DNA from: Anthonomus grandis grandis | Taxonomy: Eukaryota > Arthropoda > Insecta > Coleoptera > Curculionidae | Direction of reading: 5' to 3' | NCBI RefSeq assembly: GCF_022605725.1 | Contig: NC_065546.1 | Span: forward strand, 29,942,227 to 30,006,226 | DNA: 64,000 nucleotides | Shown here: positions 10,355 to 22,470 of the stretch, piece by piece | Position numbering within the stretch: position 1 is the first letter of the stretch | Layout: the number at the start of each line of letters is the position of its first letter | Position numbers and translations under genes: made by a program | The notes under the pieces: generated by a model | What the model was told of the DNA's origin: nothing | Seen by the model: the letters and a program-made list of their open reading frames with translations, nothing else | The model's database searches: none

Positions 10355-10949
10355 TTATTTTACAGCAGCTCTTTTGTTAACCATCTTAAGCTTAAATCCA
10401 AGTTTTATTAGGTATCTCCGAAAGGTTGAGACTGAAAAATGTTTGTCCCTTGCCGATAAGGTGTCCTTAACCATCTCTATAGTCGGAACCTCATTGTTTT
10501 TGTATTTAGAAAACACAACTTCCGTTAGCAATTTGGCAATATCTGTGTCAAGTCCCTTTGATTGTCCTGCATCTTTCTTTTTTTCCATCTTTAATCCTTT
10601 TTTTTACAGAATAGCATATTGTACTATAGGGAACTCCTGTTAAAATCGCTTTTTTTTGCAAAGCACTACAATCATTTGTAAACTGAGGATCATTCCTTAG
10701 ATTGTTACAGACATTTAGACAAATTTGTTTGGCGTCTGTACTTCAACAATTATTACGTTTTAAAGCTGCTTGATTTTGCCCTGTACCTTCTACTTCCCTT
10801 GCTTCTTTTTGCTCCTCAACACTAGAAAATGAACTATCAGATCTATATAAGTCTAAATCGCTGTCCAGTATTGTTTTCATCACAAATGTTATTGCCTTTC
10901 TTGTGCACCCAGGGTCTCCATAAGCCCGCATAAACACTTTCCTCATCAT
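10355..10949 (-). pseudogene. N-terminal fragment of a DDE transposase-like gene
   Basis: Minus-strand frames contain QKKAILTGVPYSTICYSVKK, a helix-turn-helix-like segment. After a shift they contain LLTEVVFSKYKNNEVPTIEM with STFRRYLIKLGFK. This order resembles the DNA-binding half of a Tc1/mariner-related (DDE_3-type) transposase family common in insects, whose usual wording is E-x-P-T-x-x-x-V then L-x-x-L-G-F. No catalytic domain is present. The first part (10743-10949) is rich in Ser/Asp/Glu and not recognised. Assignment is from pattern memory only. Confidence 0.45.
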
Positions 10950-11542
10950 TTGTCAAATTTTCCTGCCTATGTCTTTAGGTATAATACCAAAACAAATCCA
11001 CAAACACAAATAAAAAAACACACTTCCTTACAGTAAAAACTGCAAAAAATTTAGACGAATATAGACCAAATTCTAAATTCTCCACTTTCATAAACGTGTA
11101 AAAAGTAAAACCGGCAAGACGCATCAAATAATAATAAGCTCACAAGACCTCCCTCCCAACTATTAAAGGTGATAGACCCATCCTTAAAGATCTCTTTAAA
11201 AACACGACGAAAGTAATACAAAAACTCAAAAATTTATTTGGGTACGGCCCCGTAATTCTCAGATACACAATCACTTGCACAGCCTAAAGTAGGAATCGCC
11301 AGAACGCAGGTGTTTGATCTTTGTTTAATAGACTGGCTAAAAAGAGATGAAAAGTCTGTGAGTAATGGAAGTGTTTAAAATATTTTGGAAGATGATTGAG
11401 TTTTAGTCCGCGGGTAATTTTTTGATATTATTTTATTGTGATATTATTTTCTTTCTAAAAATTGACATTTTCAAAAAGAAAATAAAAAATAGTGTAAAAC
11501 TTGGGGTTTTACGTATTTTTAAAATGATTTCATAGATAAACT
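10950..11542. other. no gene seen
   Basis: AT-rich sequence without a recognisable coding or repeat signature. Confidence 0.5.
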
Positions 11543-11721
11543 ATACAGAATGTTTAAACTATGCTAATGTTTCAGAACTATGGGATCAAACTTCTAGGGG
11601 TTTTCAGTGCAACAGTAGAATCCATTTGAGTAAAGGAACCCATGTCCGGAAATGTGTCACTACGCCACTACGGCACTGAACAACCCCCAGAAGTTTGATC
11701 CCATAGTTCTGAAACACCCTG
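11543..11721. mobile_element. MITE-like element with ~41-bp inverted repeats
   Basis: Inverted arms 11570-11610 and 11673-11714 pair almost fully (TTTCAGAACTATGGGATCAA on the left, its complement on the right). They surround a ~60-base core. The right outer end reads AACACCCTGTATA and the left outer end ATACAGAATGTTT, both resembling Tc1/mariner-type tips flanked by TA. There is no coding capacity. The left tip seems to carry an extra ~25 bases. Confidence 0.7.
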
Positions 11722-11773
11722 TATACAATTTTGCCATTTAAACATGTGTATCATGCGGAAATAAGTACGACAT

Positions 11774-11836
11774 AGGCGCACGGACTAGTTAGTGCGACAA
11801 CTGCGACACATCAAAGATTCTTATAGATTTCTGAAC
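11774..11836 (-). repeat. dispersed repeat fragment, copy of 1536-1585
   Basis: Reverse-complement counterpart of the repeat near 1536. The shared core is ATCTTTGATGTG, with TAGTCCGT further on. Confidence 0.5.
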
Positions 11837-12118
11837 TGCACTTTACATCACTTATTCCATATCACATAATATGTACTGGTGCTGACTTTTTCAAAGGGAC
11901 AGTATTGCTACAACGGAAAGAGTTAAAACTACAAGAACGTTCAAAATGTGAAGGAGTTGTAGGTCTTTTACAGGTTATAATAAAATTTTTATTATGGGTA
12001 TTTACCCTATACAATGGTTTTGAGACATTTAACACTGACCTATATAATACCTAATACCAATTATATCATATTAATTTATACTAAAAAACAAAGCTTACCT
12101 AAGAATAAAGACTATGTA

Positions 12119-14909
12119 CAGGGTGGCCAAATAAGAATGCGAGGTACTGTATCTGGGAAACTATTCATCGTAGAAGCTTGCGATAAAAAAATTTATTACT
12201 AAAATGGCCAAGAGAATGACCTGGAAAATATTTTCAAGTTTCTAAAATGGCCGCTAGGGGGCGCAACTGCAATCTTGAATCTAGAAAACTGATGTTTCTG
12301 TAAATTTTGCTGAATTAATCTAACAAAAAAATAGCTGATTATTAAAGCAGAGACTAATCCGAACCTTTTTTATTTGAATAGTTTTGCTGTATCTCTAAAA
12401 ATAAAGGGGTGGGGGTGTTCAAAAGTTGGCTTAAAACACACCCTGTATACTAAAAACGCCTTAGCCGATTTTATCAAACTTGGGCTAGTTGAAAAGAGCT
12501 ATTATTAAGCTACGAATATTATTATATTTCATGTTTTTTTAGTTTTACATCTCGACGCTAGAGGGCTTTCTTCGGCTTTCTGACACAAATGACTAACTTT
12601 CTCAAAAAACTTAAATGCGTTGATATGATTTTTTTTCATAGAAAAATAGCTAAATGATGTCTAAATAATCTTGCGAAAACCGCAACTCGATATCTTGTTC
12701 CTAACCTAAAATATAGGCCAAAGAATATTTTATACCCTTAAATTTTAACTTTTTATCCTAATTATTTTGGAATTTTTTAAAATTCACTTCTTTTGAAAAC
12801 AAAATTTACCATTTTTGAAAATATTACCTAATATCACTAAAAGGTAAGTATTAATATTGCTTATATCAAAAATCAGACCTATTTTATGTTATATATTCAC
12901 TATGGATATAATACGAAAAAAATAATTATTAGAAAGCAGGCCATGGAATGCAACAAAACAAATGTCTACTCAAATTATAAACATTCCTCAAATTGTCAAT
13001 AGTAAGTTATCAAAAGTTTTACGTTACTTGAGCATTTTTTGTTTTTGCAAAATGCGTTTTACGAACGATGAAGCTGTTGATATGCTTGCGGTTTATTTTG
13101 AATGTCTTCAAAATGCTGCAGTAGCAAAAAGAGTTTATGCTGCTCGATATCCAAATCGAAGTCCTTGCGATATTAGATTTTTACCCCGATTAGTGGCGAA
13201 CTTACGAGCCAATGGTAGTTTTCGGCCTAGGTTTCAACGGCCAAGAATTAGAAGAAATGTGGACAATATTAACAGCGTACTGGGATATATAGAAGGAAAT
13301 CCTCATGTTAGCACAAGAGCATTATCCCTTGAATTAGGCATATCAAGAACAACGATTCAAAATATTTTGAAGGACAATAGGTAAATTCTAATAGCTATCG
13401 CCATATATGGATTTATTTAAGTTCAGCTTTTTTTTAATATATTTATAGAATGCACCCATATCGTGTTAATTTACATCAGGCATTGGAAGAAGCAGACTTT
13501 GACCGTAGGTTGGACTATTGCCATTGAATATTAGGCATGATACGCGAGGACAGAGATTTTTTATTTAAAATTTTTTGGACCGATGAAGCCACATTTAATA
13601 GTGACGATAGAGTCAACCTGCATAACATGCATTATTGGTCTGCAGAAAATCCGCATTGGTTGCGTGAAGTTCAGCACCAAGGGCGCTGGAGTTTAAATGT
13701 GTGGTGTGGTATACTTGGAGGCAACATTATTGGACCATATTTTTTTTAACAATCTCTAAATGGCAATGTTTTTTTCGACTTTTTGGTAAATCAATTACCG
13801 TTGTTGCTGGAAGATGTGCCACTGGAAGTCCGGCAAAATTTGTTTTTGCAGTTGGATAGTTGTCCAGCACATTTTGCTAGGAATGTGCGAGAGCATATTA
13901 ATAACATTTTTCAACAGCGGTGGATTGGAAGAGGAAGCCTATTTCCATGGCCTCCGCGATCCCCAGACTTAACCTGTCTTGATTTCTATTTATGGGGGCG
14001 GTTAAAGGACATTGTATTTCAGACTCAGCCTACGACTAGAGAAGATATGAAAAACCGCATTCGTAATGCAATACATACCATACCGAGAGCCGAAATTGAA
14101 GCTGCAGTTCTATCTACCCATGAGAGGCTTCAGCAATGCATAGAGCGTGATGGTCAGCATTTCGAGCATTTACGAGGGCATTAAAACCCTTTCTTTTTAA
14201 AATCGGTCCTTTATAGGGCCACAACTTACATTATAAAAGAAATTCGAAATAAATTATTTTGTAGTTTTTATAAATATTAAGGGATTTCCATATAAAATTT
14301 TCTTTGACCTAAATTTTAGGTTAGGATGAAGATATTAAGATGCGGTTTTCGCAAGCATATTTAGGCGTCATTAAGCTATTTTTTTTGTATAAAAAAATTT
14401 ATACCATTGCATTTAAGTTTTTTGAGAAAATTAGTCATTTGTCTCAGAAAGCCGAAAAAAGCCCTCTAGCGGCGAGATGTAAAACTAAAAAAAACATGAA
14501 ATATAATAATATTCGTAGCTAAATAATAGCTCCTTTCAACTAGCCCAAGTTTGATAAAATCGGCTAAGGCGTTTTTAGTATACAGGGTGTGTTTTAAGCC
14601 AACTTTTGAACACCCCCCGCCACTTTATTTTTAGAGATACAGCAAAACTATTTAAATAAAAAAGGTTTGCATTAGTCTCTACTTTTATAATCAGCTATTT
14701 TTTTGTTAGGTTAATTCAGCAAAATTTACAGAAACATCAGTTTTCTAGATTCAAGATTGAGTGGCGCCCCCTAGCGGCCATTTTAGAAACTTGAAAATAT
14801 TTTCCAGGTCATTCTCTTGGCCATTTTAGTAATAAATTTTTTTATCGCAAGCTTCTACGATGAATAGTTTCTCAGATACAGTACCTCGCATTCTTATTTG
14901 GCCACCCTG
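12119..14909 (+). mobile_element. DD41D Tc1/mariner element with ~620-bp terminal inverted repeats
   Basis: Ends CAGGGTGGCCAAATAAGAAT and its complement, flanked by TA at 12117-12118 and 14910-14911. The inverted repeats run 12119-12740 and 14289-14909 with scattered differences. They enclose one transposase gene. Each repeat holds a second, inner mariner-like tip (CAGGGTGTGTTTTAAGCC, at about 12445 on the left and 14583 on the right). Each outer 327 bp therefore looks like a small element bounded by CAGGGTG tips. Confidence 0.85.
12962..14184 (+). pseudogene. DD41D mariner-type transposase with one intron
   Basis: Cut-and-paste transposase. Exon 1 (to 13381) holds two helix-turn-helix units; MRFTNDEAVDMLAVYFE (from 13051) may be the true start, and HVSTRALSLELGISRTTIQN is the second helix-turn-helix. 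A 67-base intron (GTAAAT to TTTATAG, 13382-13448) joins in frame to MHPYRVNLHQ. The catalytic domain has FWTDEATF (D1), LQLDSCPAHFA (D2) and PPRSPDLTCLDFYLWG (D3). I count 41 residues between D2 and the D of LDF, so DD41D. Two in-frame stops break exon 2: TGA where the family has Trp (near 13527), and TAA after GPYFF (near 13749). Confidence 0.88.
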
Positions 14910-14959
14910 TATACAATAGATTAAATTAGATAGCTTATTAGTAGTAATATACAAACAAG

Positions 14960-15950
14960 TACTTTTACAAGTCAAAATCAAAAATCAAAAAAAACTTTTA
15001 TTATCCAAAAAAAAATAGACACAAAGTGTATGGACGTCACAGTTTTACATGTTATAATCGTGGCCTAAAAAAAATATTACTAACTACCTAGATAACTAAA
15101 ATTCAAAAATATCCACCTATACTATATATTACAAAAAAAGTTAAAATAGTCAAAAGTAAAGTGACATTACATTGCTAAAAATGTGATAATACTTAACTGC
15201 CTAATCACCTAGATAGCTATCTACATCATAAAAACATTTATTGGCTAGGAATTCCTTTAACTTTCTTTTAAATATCGAAACGGTTTTGCTAATCTTTACA
15301 TCATTCGGTAAACTATACAACAGTTTGGACCTATTTTTGGCTATTAAACACTCGACGTGCATGCGACATACAGCCCCAGAGCTGAATACCGTACAAAATT
15401 CGTGAGTGTATAATAGCGTGGTATAGACAAATTAGTTGATTAATTTCCATTACCACCCTAAGGTTGCTAATGGCATAACATAAGCTACCGAGCTTCATCG
15501 ACAACTCAGCACAATGAGATTCCCAAGAAAGTGAATCATCCAATGTTAAGCCAAGAAACTTAACTGATTTTTGGCGTTTCAAACAATCGTTATCGTTGGT
15601 TACACATAAATTAATATCAATATTTATTTGACTATGAGATGCATAAAAAACCATGTAATTAGTCTTTTTATTGTTCAAGTAAAGTTGATTTAAAATAAAC
15701 CAATTGCTAAGTTCCTCTAACGCTTTTCCAGCAGATACATCAATTGTTTTCATGTTCTGTCTTCGGACCAGCGCAGATGCATCATCAGCATACATGGTGA
15801 TGGATTAATAAATAAAAAAAAAACAACACTGGACCCAATACGGAACCTTGTGGGACCCCAATGTCCACTTTAAGGTTTTCAGACCGCATACTAGATCCGG
15901 AGCTATTCCTCACTGCTACCTATTGTGAGCGATCTGCCAAAAATGTCAAA
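14960..15950 (-). pseudogene. LINE reverse transcriptase fragment, 3' half
   Basis: Non-LTR retrotransposon RT. The upstream frame reads VDIGVPQGSVLGPVLF. After a shift the main open stretch (15331-15795) starts with the catalytic MYADDASALV, followed by LEELSNWFILNQLYLNNKKT, KFLGLTLDDSLSW, and LYGIQLWG of the thumb region. The order fits Jockey/CR1-type LINEs. No endonuclease was seen upstream, so it is 5' truncated near 15950. The 3' part down to about 14960 is AT-rich and probably untranslated. Confidence 0.8.
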
Positions 15951-18900
15951 GTCAAATAAAATAGATAATAAAACTTATAAATTAGGGACTAAATATTAAA
16001 AAACAAAGTTGCTACATAATTTGTACATATACATATAAAAAAAAAACTAGTAATATCAAAAGTTTAAAATTCAAATTGGCTACCATTAGAGGTAAAATTC
16101 AATTAAAATACACTCTCAAAATAGATTAAAAGAACTAAGACAAATCGAAATTTGATTCAAAATACTCCCCAAATGAAAATTTTAGGGAAAGGAAAAATTT
16201 ACTAAACTAATCTAAATAAATTTCAAAATTCTTTAAAGGCAATAAAAAATTAGTAAGTTCATCTATATACCTAATGTCTATATTAAAAAAGCATGACTAC
16301 ATAGGCATTATCCCTTTTTTCTACCAAAACAAAAAAAAAACATAAAATCCTGTAAATAAAACCATGGACTCTAGTTTTATACTTTTTATAGCGTATTAAT
16401 AAATGAATATTTTCAAAAAAATATTTAGTTTTAAAAGATTTTTGTATTTCACGCACACTTTCACATTCAAGTTTTTATTTATTAGGTATATTTCTATAAG
16501 ATCCCCCATTCTACGTTTATGATAATGATAGCCCAATGATGTGCTGTTATGAAAGTATCAGCACTTGTAAAAGACGGCACAAGCTCTTGCCATCCTAGCA
16601 TTTAAAAAAAACACTAAAGAGGGACCTTATTTATAATTAAACCAAAAATGACAGAAAATACACAAATCTCGAATATAAACAAAAAGCCATTTGACAGATG
16701 ACACTACGCGTATCGGTCAGGCGTTTATGCTTCCGGTGTTGTCGCTTCAAATTTTTTAGAAGCAGGTTTTGGAATAATTTCGTTGTTTAAGGATATTATA
16801 TTTATTTTTGAAATAGGTTAATTCTATTTATACTTTTTATTTTAAATTTTCTTGTAAAACACAACACAAATAAGTTAAATTAACGTTATAATGGTTGTTA
16901 ATATATAGCTAAAAATTTCCTCCGTTGGAAATTTGTGTAGACTTGACAACAGACTTGGCAAATGTGTATGTAAATAAAACACCCCTGTGTACATGTTGGA
17001 CTCAAACAAAGTTGTTGTTTACTAATTCTAGTCTTTCAATGTTCTAAGGGTATAAGGCGTTTTCAAGTTAAGTTAATAAGATTTTAGTTAACAACTTTTG
17101 ATATAGTGAAGATACGATGATAAAGTCAAGGTTATTGTGGTAGACTTAATTCTAAAATATTGGAAAAACTATATAAATTCTAAACTAAATACTTCTGAAA
17201 AAATTCTAGCTTTCGTACCAAGTTTCTTTTTTAGAGAACACATGTAGTCTCTAATAACTTCTTTAGAAATGCATTTAGCGAAATAAATATAATGATAAGA
17301 GTGAAAGGAAAGGTGATTTGCTATAAGATAAACAAAATTATGACAATTTTTTTTATTTGCTTAATAGTTCTGAACATGATGATTTAAACTTTTTTCACCT
17401 GAGTTGATCTTTGCTCCGTCAAACTCAAAGATTTCATTCGATAACTTTTAATCTGTCTCTTTTAAAGGAGCTATCACCATACATTCACTAATAACTTCTT
17501 AGGTAATGGATCCAGAGCAATTAATGTGCTACTAAGAGTTAAACAATAAGTTATTTTCTATAAGATTCTAAAAAATTTATTTTCATTGGCTTAATAGTTT
17601 TCTAATTGTGATGAAAGCTTAATACAGTCAGCCGAAATAAGTGACTAATATTAACATGCTATACTCTGTTAAAGCCAATAATCTCATCAGCAAAATTATT
17701 AATGAGCAAAGTTAACTAAAGCAGGATACATAAGACCCCTTGACTGACACAGTAAATCCAATAATGGCATAACTAAATAACTTCCTGAGAGCAAAACAGT
17801 TTTCCCTACTAAAAGCATACATTCGAACAGAACTGGGCGGCCACCTTTCCTCTCTGTTCTATATGGAAACAGTCTCCCCCCTCCCTCTTGGATAACTCCT
17901 AGTAAGTCGAGTTAAACATCGTAAAATCACAATAATATTATAAAATATTTACTGCTTCTGGCGCGATCCAGGGACACGTCATGAATATTCAATTTCAGGA
18001 TGCACCGCAGGTAAATACACCATGTATTTACATCTCTATTTGGTTTCGACATGGTGTAAATACGAATTTTGATAAGGAGTATTTACGTAACGGGGACGTT
18101 TTGCATAAAGCGGTTTAACTTAGACGTGAGCGAACTTAAAGAAATTTTATTTCTTATGTGACGTTTTTGGGATGATACCCTTTTTGGATTTTTATGGAAT
18201 TTTAACAGTAGAGAATGGTTTTTGTATCGAATGTATCGAACCATTTTTGGAAATGTTTAATATTTTAGAATGTATAAGAGACACGACCTTTTGAATCCAA
18301 AATATAAAAAATTCGTTGAAAATATATGAATTTAGGCCTTAATTTTTGCATAATCGTTTTCCTGATGTTATAAAAAAATACAAATCACCATCTTTACCGT
18401 TAACGCAAGCCGTCTTGTTTCAATTTCATGTAATAAGCTTCACGATCAGTTTTTCCAATTTCCGGCGACAAATTATTTTATATTACCGGAGTATATCATT
18501 ACGTCTACTTTTTCACTTCCCGAGCCTTCACTTTGGACGTATCCTGATGAGAATCGTACACGGAACGTGTAACGGAACATTGAAAAATAGCATCTGGAAT
18601 GGAGGGTAACTGGTTGACTCATGACGATTGATTGAGATATTTTTGTTTAACATGCAACCTTGGTATTACCATAAGAAATTAATCCACATCTGCCTTATGA
18701 GCAAAGTAAAAAAAAACAGTTCCGGTATTTTTACATAATATCTAAAAAATGGCGAAATAAAGTGCTTTTGGTCAAAAAGAATTTCATGTACAAAAAACAT
18801 GGTGTACTATATATAGTGTACTAGGAAAATACCCCACAGTCTGCTTCTTGGTAATATGCTACAAAGCATTTTATATAGACTCCAATGTTACATTTCTGAC

Positions 18901-19340
18901 ATCTAATAGTGGTGCGCTCATGTCAATAACCACATCTTGTTTGTTTGGATTGAGGAATGACAAAGTGATTACGGCGACCATATTTAATATCGATGTTCTC
19001 CAGCGTAGAGGGACGCACTATTGAATATATGCTGTTTGTTTTGGGATAATTGGGCTGTGACCAAGGTTAAGCTAGGTTTGTTGTGAGTGGCGCACCTTGT
19101 GTCCTTCCACTATGACTTGGGTTACCGAACAGGTGGAGTGGTCACGTGATCGTTCTGCGCCGAAGGTGTGGCCTAGAGTCTAGATAGGGTTCATGACTTG
19201 GGGTTTTATTAAATTTTATTAGTCGAGCGGCTTTAGATCGTTTTGGTTGAATTTTCTGCTATTCGAATATTTGAATCTTCGCAATATTGAAAAGTTTAGA
19301 TTGTGTTTATTTTTTTGTTAATTTCTTAATTTGTTTGTTA
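15951..19340. other. no gene seen; AT-rich with short palindromes
   Basis: I see no family-like coding sequence. A short hairpin GTAAATAC-ACCAT-GTATTTAC lies at about 18011-18031. The stretch 18900-19340 is less AT-rich and leads into the transposase exon at 19348; it may be that gene's 5' region. Confidence 0.45.
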
Positions 19341-19347
19341 ACAAATA

Positions 19348-19533
19348 ATGGCTGACGCGCCACGTACACCCCCATTGGCACCCCCGAAGAAAAGAGTAAG
19401 AAAACATTTGACCATTGCTGAAAAGGAAGTGATTATGAACATATATAAAACATGTGATAACGAGCATCCAGCATACAACAAAGTGCAAAAAGTCCAGTTT
19501 ACAGCAGAAGCAGCAGGTAATAAATATTTATAA
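19348..19533 (+). pseudogene. first exon of a DDE transposase-like gene
   Basis: Starts with ATG and a Pro-rich N-terminus (MADAPRTPPLAPPKKRVRKH). LTIAEKEVIMNIYKTC and TAEAAG follow, resembling the N-terminal region of the insect DDE_3-type transposase family also suspected at 10355-10949. After TAEAAG the sequence has a splice-donor-like GTAATAAAT, so the coding part probably stops near 19516 and the frame runs into intron. No second exon is found: a mariner-like tip (TATACAGTGTGTCCC, near 19546) follows directly. Confidence 0.45.
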
Positions 19534-19574
19534 TATACACTATACAGTGTGTCCCAGGATGAGCGAATTTATAC

Positions 19575-19862
19575 GTGAAAATCACAAAAAAATTTGTGGT
19601 TAAAATTTCAGCTCAGGTTGCGCTCGGTTCTGATAAACCTGGCCAATTACACCCCAAATGTTTGACTTGGCACGATTACTTAAAAGGATTACCTATCCCT
19701 TTTCGGTTCGGTTTGGCTTTGCATAACAAAATACTTAAAAGGGATTATTATATCATTACCTGGCACAACCTCAAAATCGGTTTGGATCCGTTTTACAGAC
19801 AATCGTATCATATTTTAAAAAAAGCTGCTTGTAAGGCAAAGCTGTACGGTAAAATAATTTAA
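19575..19862 (+). CDS. unrecognised 95-codon open frame
   Basis: An open frame of unknown origin, starting just inside a mariner-like tip at 19546. It is basic and rich in Lys, Leu and Tyr, with segments LTWHDYLKGLPIPFRFGLAL and IGLDPFYRQSYHILKKAACK. I recognise no domain, signal peptide or membrane segment. It may be a transposon-derived exon or chance. Confidence 0.2.
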   Translation: MKITKKFVVKISAQVALGSDKPGQLHPKCLTWHDYLKGLPIPFRFGLALHNKILKRDYYIITWHNLKIGLDPFYRQSYHILKKAACKAKLYGKII

Positions 19863-19869
19863 AATAAGT

Positions 19870-21350
19870 AGGCATAATTCTCCTCATCTAAATCTGCCAA
19901 GGTTGCATCGATGGGCGGGCCTATATTTCGCGCACATCATTTACTTCATCCGTTCGGTAATCCGACTATAGGTCTATTGTGGCTTACTCCTAGGTGTTTA
20001 TACTTCTTCAATTAAGTCTGCTCTCTTTAAGAGTTCGATAATTTAACTGGTAGAAGCATTCTTAATGTCTTCCGTTTTAGGTAAGGCATTGCCGAAGATA
20101 GCCAGCCTAATTTTCTCTAGTGACGGACATCTGCATAGGATGTCTTGACACAGTCTTTTCTTCCTCCATGCGTAGTCTGCATTCGGCGCCAAACAAATCC
20201 TATTCATATCCATTCTGTAGTGACCGGTATACATTCCTATTAGGGCTGTTAGGTATTTTCTTGTTGAGTTGTCTTATGGCATCTGTTACCTGCACCTGCA
20301 TTGTTACGTCGGATATAAAAGCATTCACATTTGTGTGGTAATCCCTCCCAGTAGCGCTTTGTCTTATTATTTACCAAGTTTGTGATTGTGTATTTTACCG
20401 TATTGTAGGTAATACCTAATGCTGCTTCTGGACCTATCAGATTGGATTCTCCTCCATTTTTGGCAAGCTTCTTAGTCGTCTCATTTCGATTGCCTCTCCC
20501 GAAATCCATGTTAGGGTCATTTTAATCCCTTTCTCAAGCAGTATGACCTCGTTTTTGCAGCTCCATATTGCTCCAGATGTGCAGGTAGGGAATTCTAGCA
20601 CTTTTAGAGCTGCTTGACTGTCACTATAAATTTTGATGATGCTGTTTTCATGTTGCATTTGGCTAAGCATTTTTACACATATTTCAATGGCATGTACTTG
20701 CGCCTGAAAAATTGATGAGTATTTCCCAGGGCAGATAGTTTTTTCTGTCGATTATGTTAGTACAGTATATTCCAGCTTCTACTCCAAAATTGGTTTTGGA
20801 GCCGTCTGAATATATTCGGATGTCCGCTTTTTCGAGTTCCATCCACTTCCAATCCCAGTTCGCTCGATCTGGTATGTTGACCGAATATCAACTTGTGTTT
20901 AGTGTTTTTCTTGGCATTAGGTCTGATAGCATACCAAGTGTGCTATGTCTGCTTCTCAACCAACTTAGTTGATTCCATCCAGACTTTGTTTGCTGAGGTT
21001 AGTCCAAGTAGTACTTCTATGGCGGCTGCTGCCGAGGTGGTTATGATCGCCCCCGTAATGAGTAAACAGGCTTAACTTTAAAGGCTTTTAAGTTTTATTT
21101 TGGCCAGTTGTTGTGTTGTTGCTCCATCCCATCACAGAGCCGTAGAATATCGTATAACCTTTGTATTCGTTTTGGGTTCATTCCCCAGATTTTGCCACAT
21201 ATCCTGCGACAGTTCTATAGAGACAGCTTTGCTTTCTTCATTGTTTTGTCGATATGCGAGTTTCACTTAAGCGTCCTATCTAAGGTTATCCGAAGAAATT
21301 TCGCCTCCGTCGCAAATTGCGTGGTTTCACCTCTCAAGATTAGCGGTTAG
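19870..21350 (-). pseudogene. I/R1-group-like LINE: RT end, RNase H, zinc-knuckle tail
   Basis: Minus-strand pieces in several frames. The RT thumb is at the right (RITLDRTLKWNSHIDK type). RNase H follows with IIKIYSDSQAALKVL, TLTWISG, and, after a shift, KKLAKNGGESNLIGPEAALG. The C-terminal cysteine-rich end contains GHYRM, LAPNADY and ILCRCPSLEKIRLAIFG. LINEs with their own RNase H and a Cys/His tail belong to the I/R1/LOA-type groups. Frameshifts and stops are frequent. The right end abuts a piggyBac relic, suggesting the LINE inserted into or next to it. Confidence 0.75.
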
Positions 21351-21354
21351 AGTT

Positions 21355-22470
21355 CGTTAGAGAATAACTATATTGTTATCATTCAATTTAGCATTTATTA
21401 TATCTTGGTCAACAACTTTGGCATAGTTATAAGACGCACGGTGTTGCTTTTTTAGAATTTTTGAGTCGATCAAAGGGTTGCTTGATAATCGGTTTTCTCG
21501 CAGGGTTTCATTAGCATGAAAACTCATATCTGTAAGTTTTTTTTATTGGCGCGATTTTAGAAAAAATGTCAAAAAAAATGTATAATTTTTTATTAGGCCA
21601 TTTTTCAAAGCACATCAAACTATTCCAAAACTACAGCCACACCAACACCATAGTCGCTATATGTCTCACTTATATCCGTTGAAGCACATTGGCTAAAATA
21701 AGTCTCAAACTAATTGACATGCTTCAATCTTGTTGCTCCTACCCAAAGCTTGTATCCATATTTTATGGGTTTGCTATGGATGCATTTTAACCATGCCTTC
21801 CAAAGTAAAGCAAATGCACCATTGTTTCATCGTGAATTTGTTCCAGTTTACTTTGTTTCATACATTTTTCATTTAGATATCTGACCAAGGGTTGTACTTT
21901 AGAAAATATATTATTAAGTAATTTGTGACATGGGTGTTTGTCAAAATAAACTCATTAAATTATATCACGAGTAAGTGATTCTGAAACAAAAGCTGACACT
22001 CTTGCGTTTCCAGTACATTCTCTAAGTATTAGAACCCCTATAAAAGCCTTACTTGATGTATACCTATTAGTTCCATTAGCAATAAAAGCTATTAATTCTT
22101 ATTAATCGAAAAAAATCTAATTATCGAAAAAACCCGCAAATAAGTGCAATGACGTTGTATCATTTTTAATTTTAATTGGGCTATTATCTATTATCTCTCT
22201 TATCTATTATTCCTCTTTATTACTACAACATCTTCATTTGTCCATGTATATTGCTTTTTTTCTTAGTTAGAGTTTCCTGCTATCTAGCTGAGAACCTGCT
22301 ATCTATTTAACGAAAGTATACCTTCTTCTCCAAAATCCTCATCTGTAACCTCTTTAACTTCCGGAGGAAATATAGTTATACCATCAGTCCGGTGCAACAC
22401 ATCGTCATCCTTATCCAAAATGATTAATGATTCGTTCAAAAAAAAGTTCTAAATTTTTTTTTTATTATTA
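21355..22470 (-). pseudogene. piggyBac-type transposase relic
   Basis: Minus-strand fragments in family order. An acidic N-terminus has DGITIFPPEVKEVTDEDFGE. Then come a short KKQYTWTNED segment, QIHDETMVHLLYFGRHG (first catalytic Asp region), KPIKYGYKLWVGATR, and a YGVGVAVV segment. Near the left end are RENRLSSNPLIDSKILKK and DNNIVILSN. The stretch between the last two blocks, which should hold the second catalytic Asp, is poorly preserved. Many frame breaks are present. The third catalytic region is missing because the LINE at 19870-21350 abuts it. Confidence 0.65.

Noticed and set aside
10341..10643. Plus-strand 100-codon frame
   Set aside because: Antisense of the better-supported transposase-like minus-strand pieces; low-complexity Leu/Ser/Phe content.
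18346..18609. 87-codon plus-strand frame
   Set aside because: No recognisable domain, begins in AT-rich sequence, and is no longer than expected by chance.
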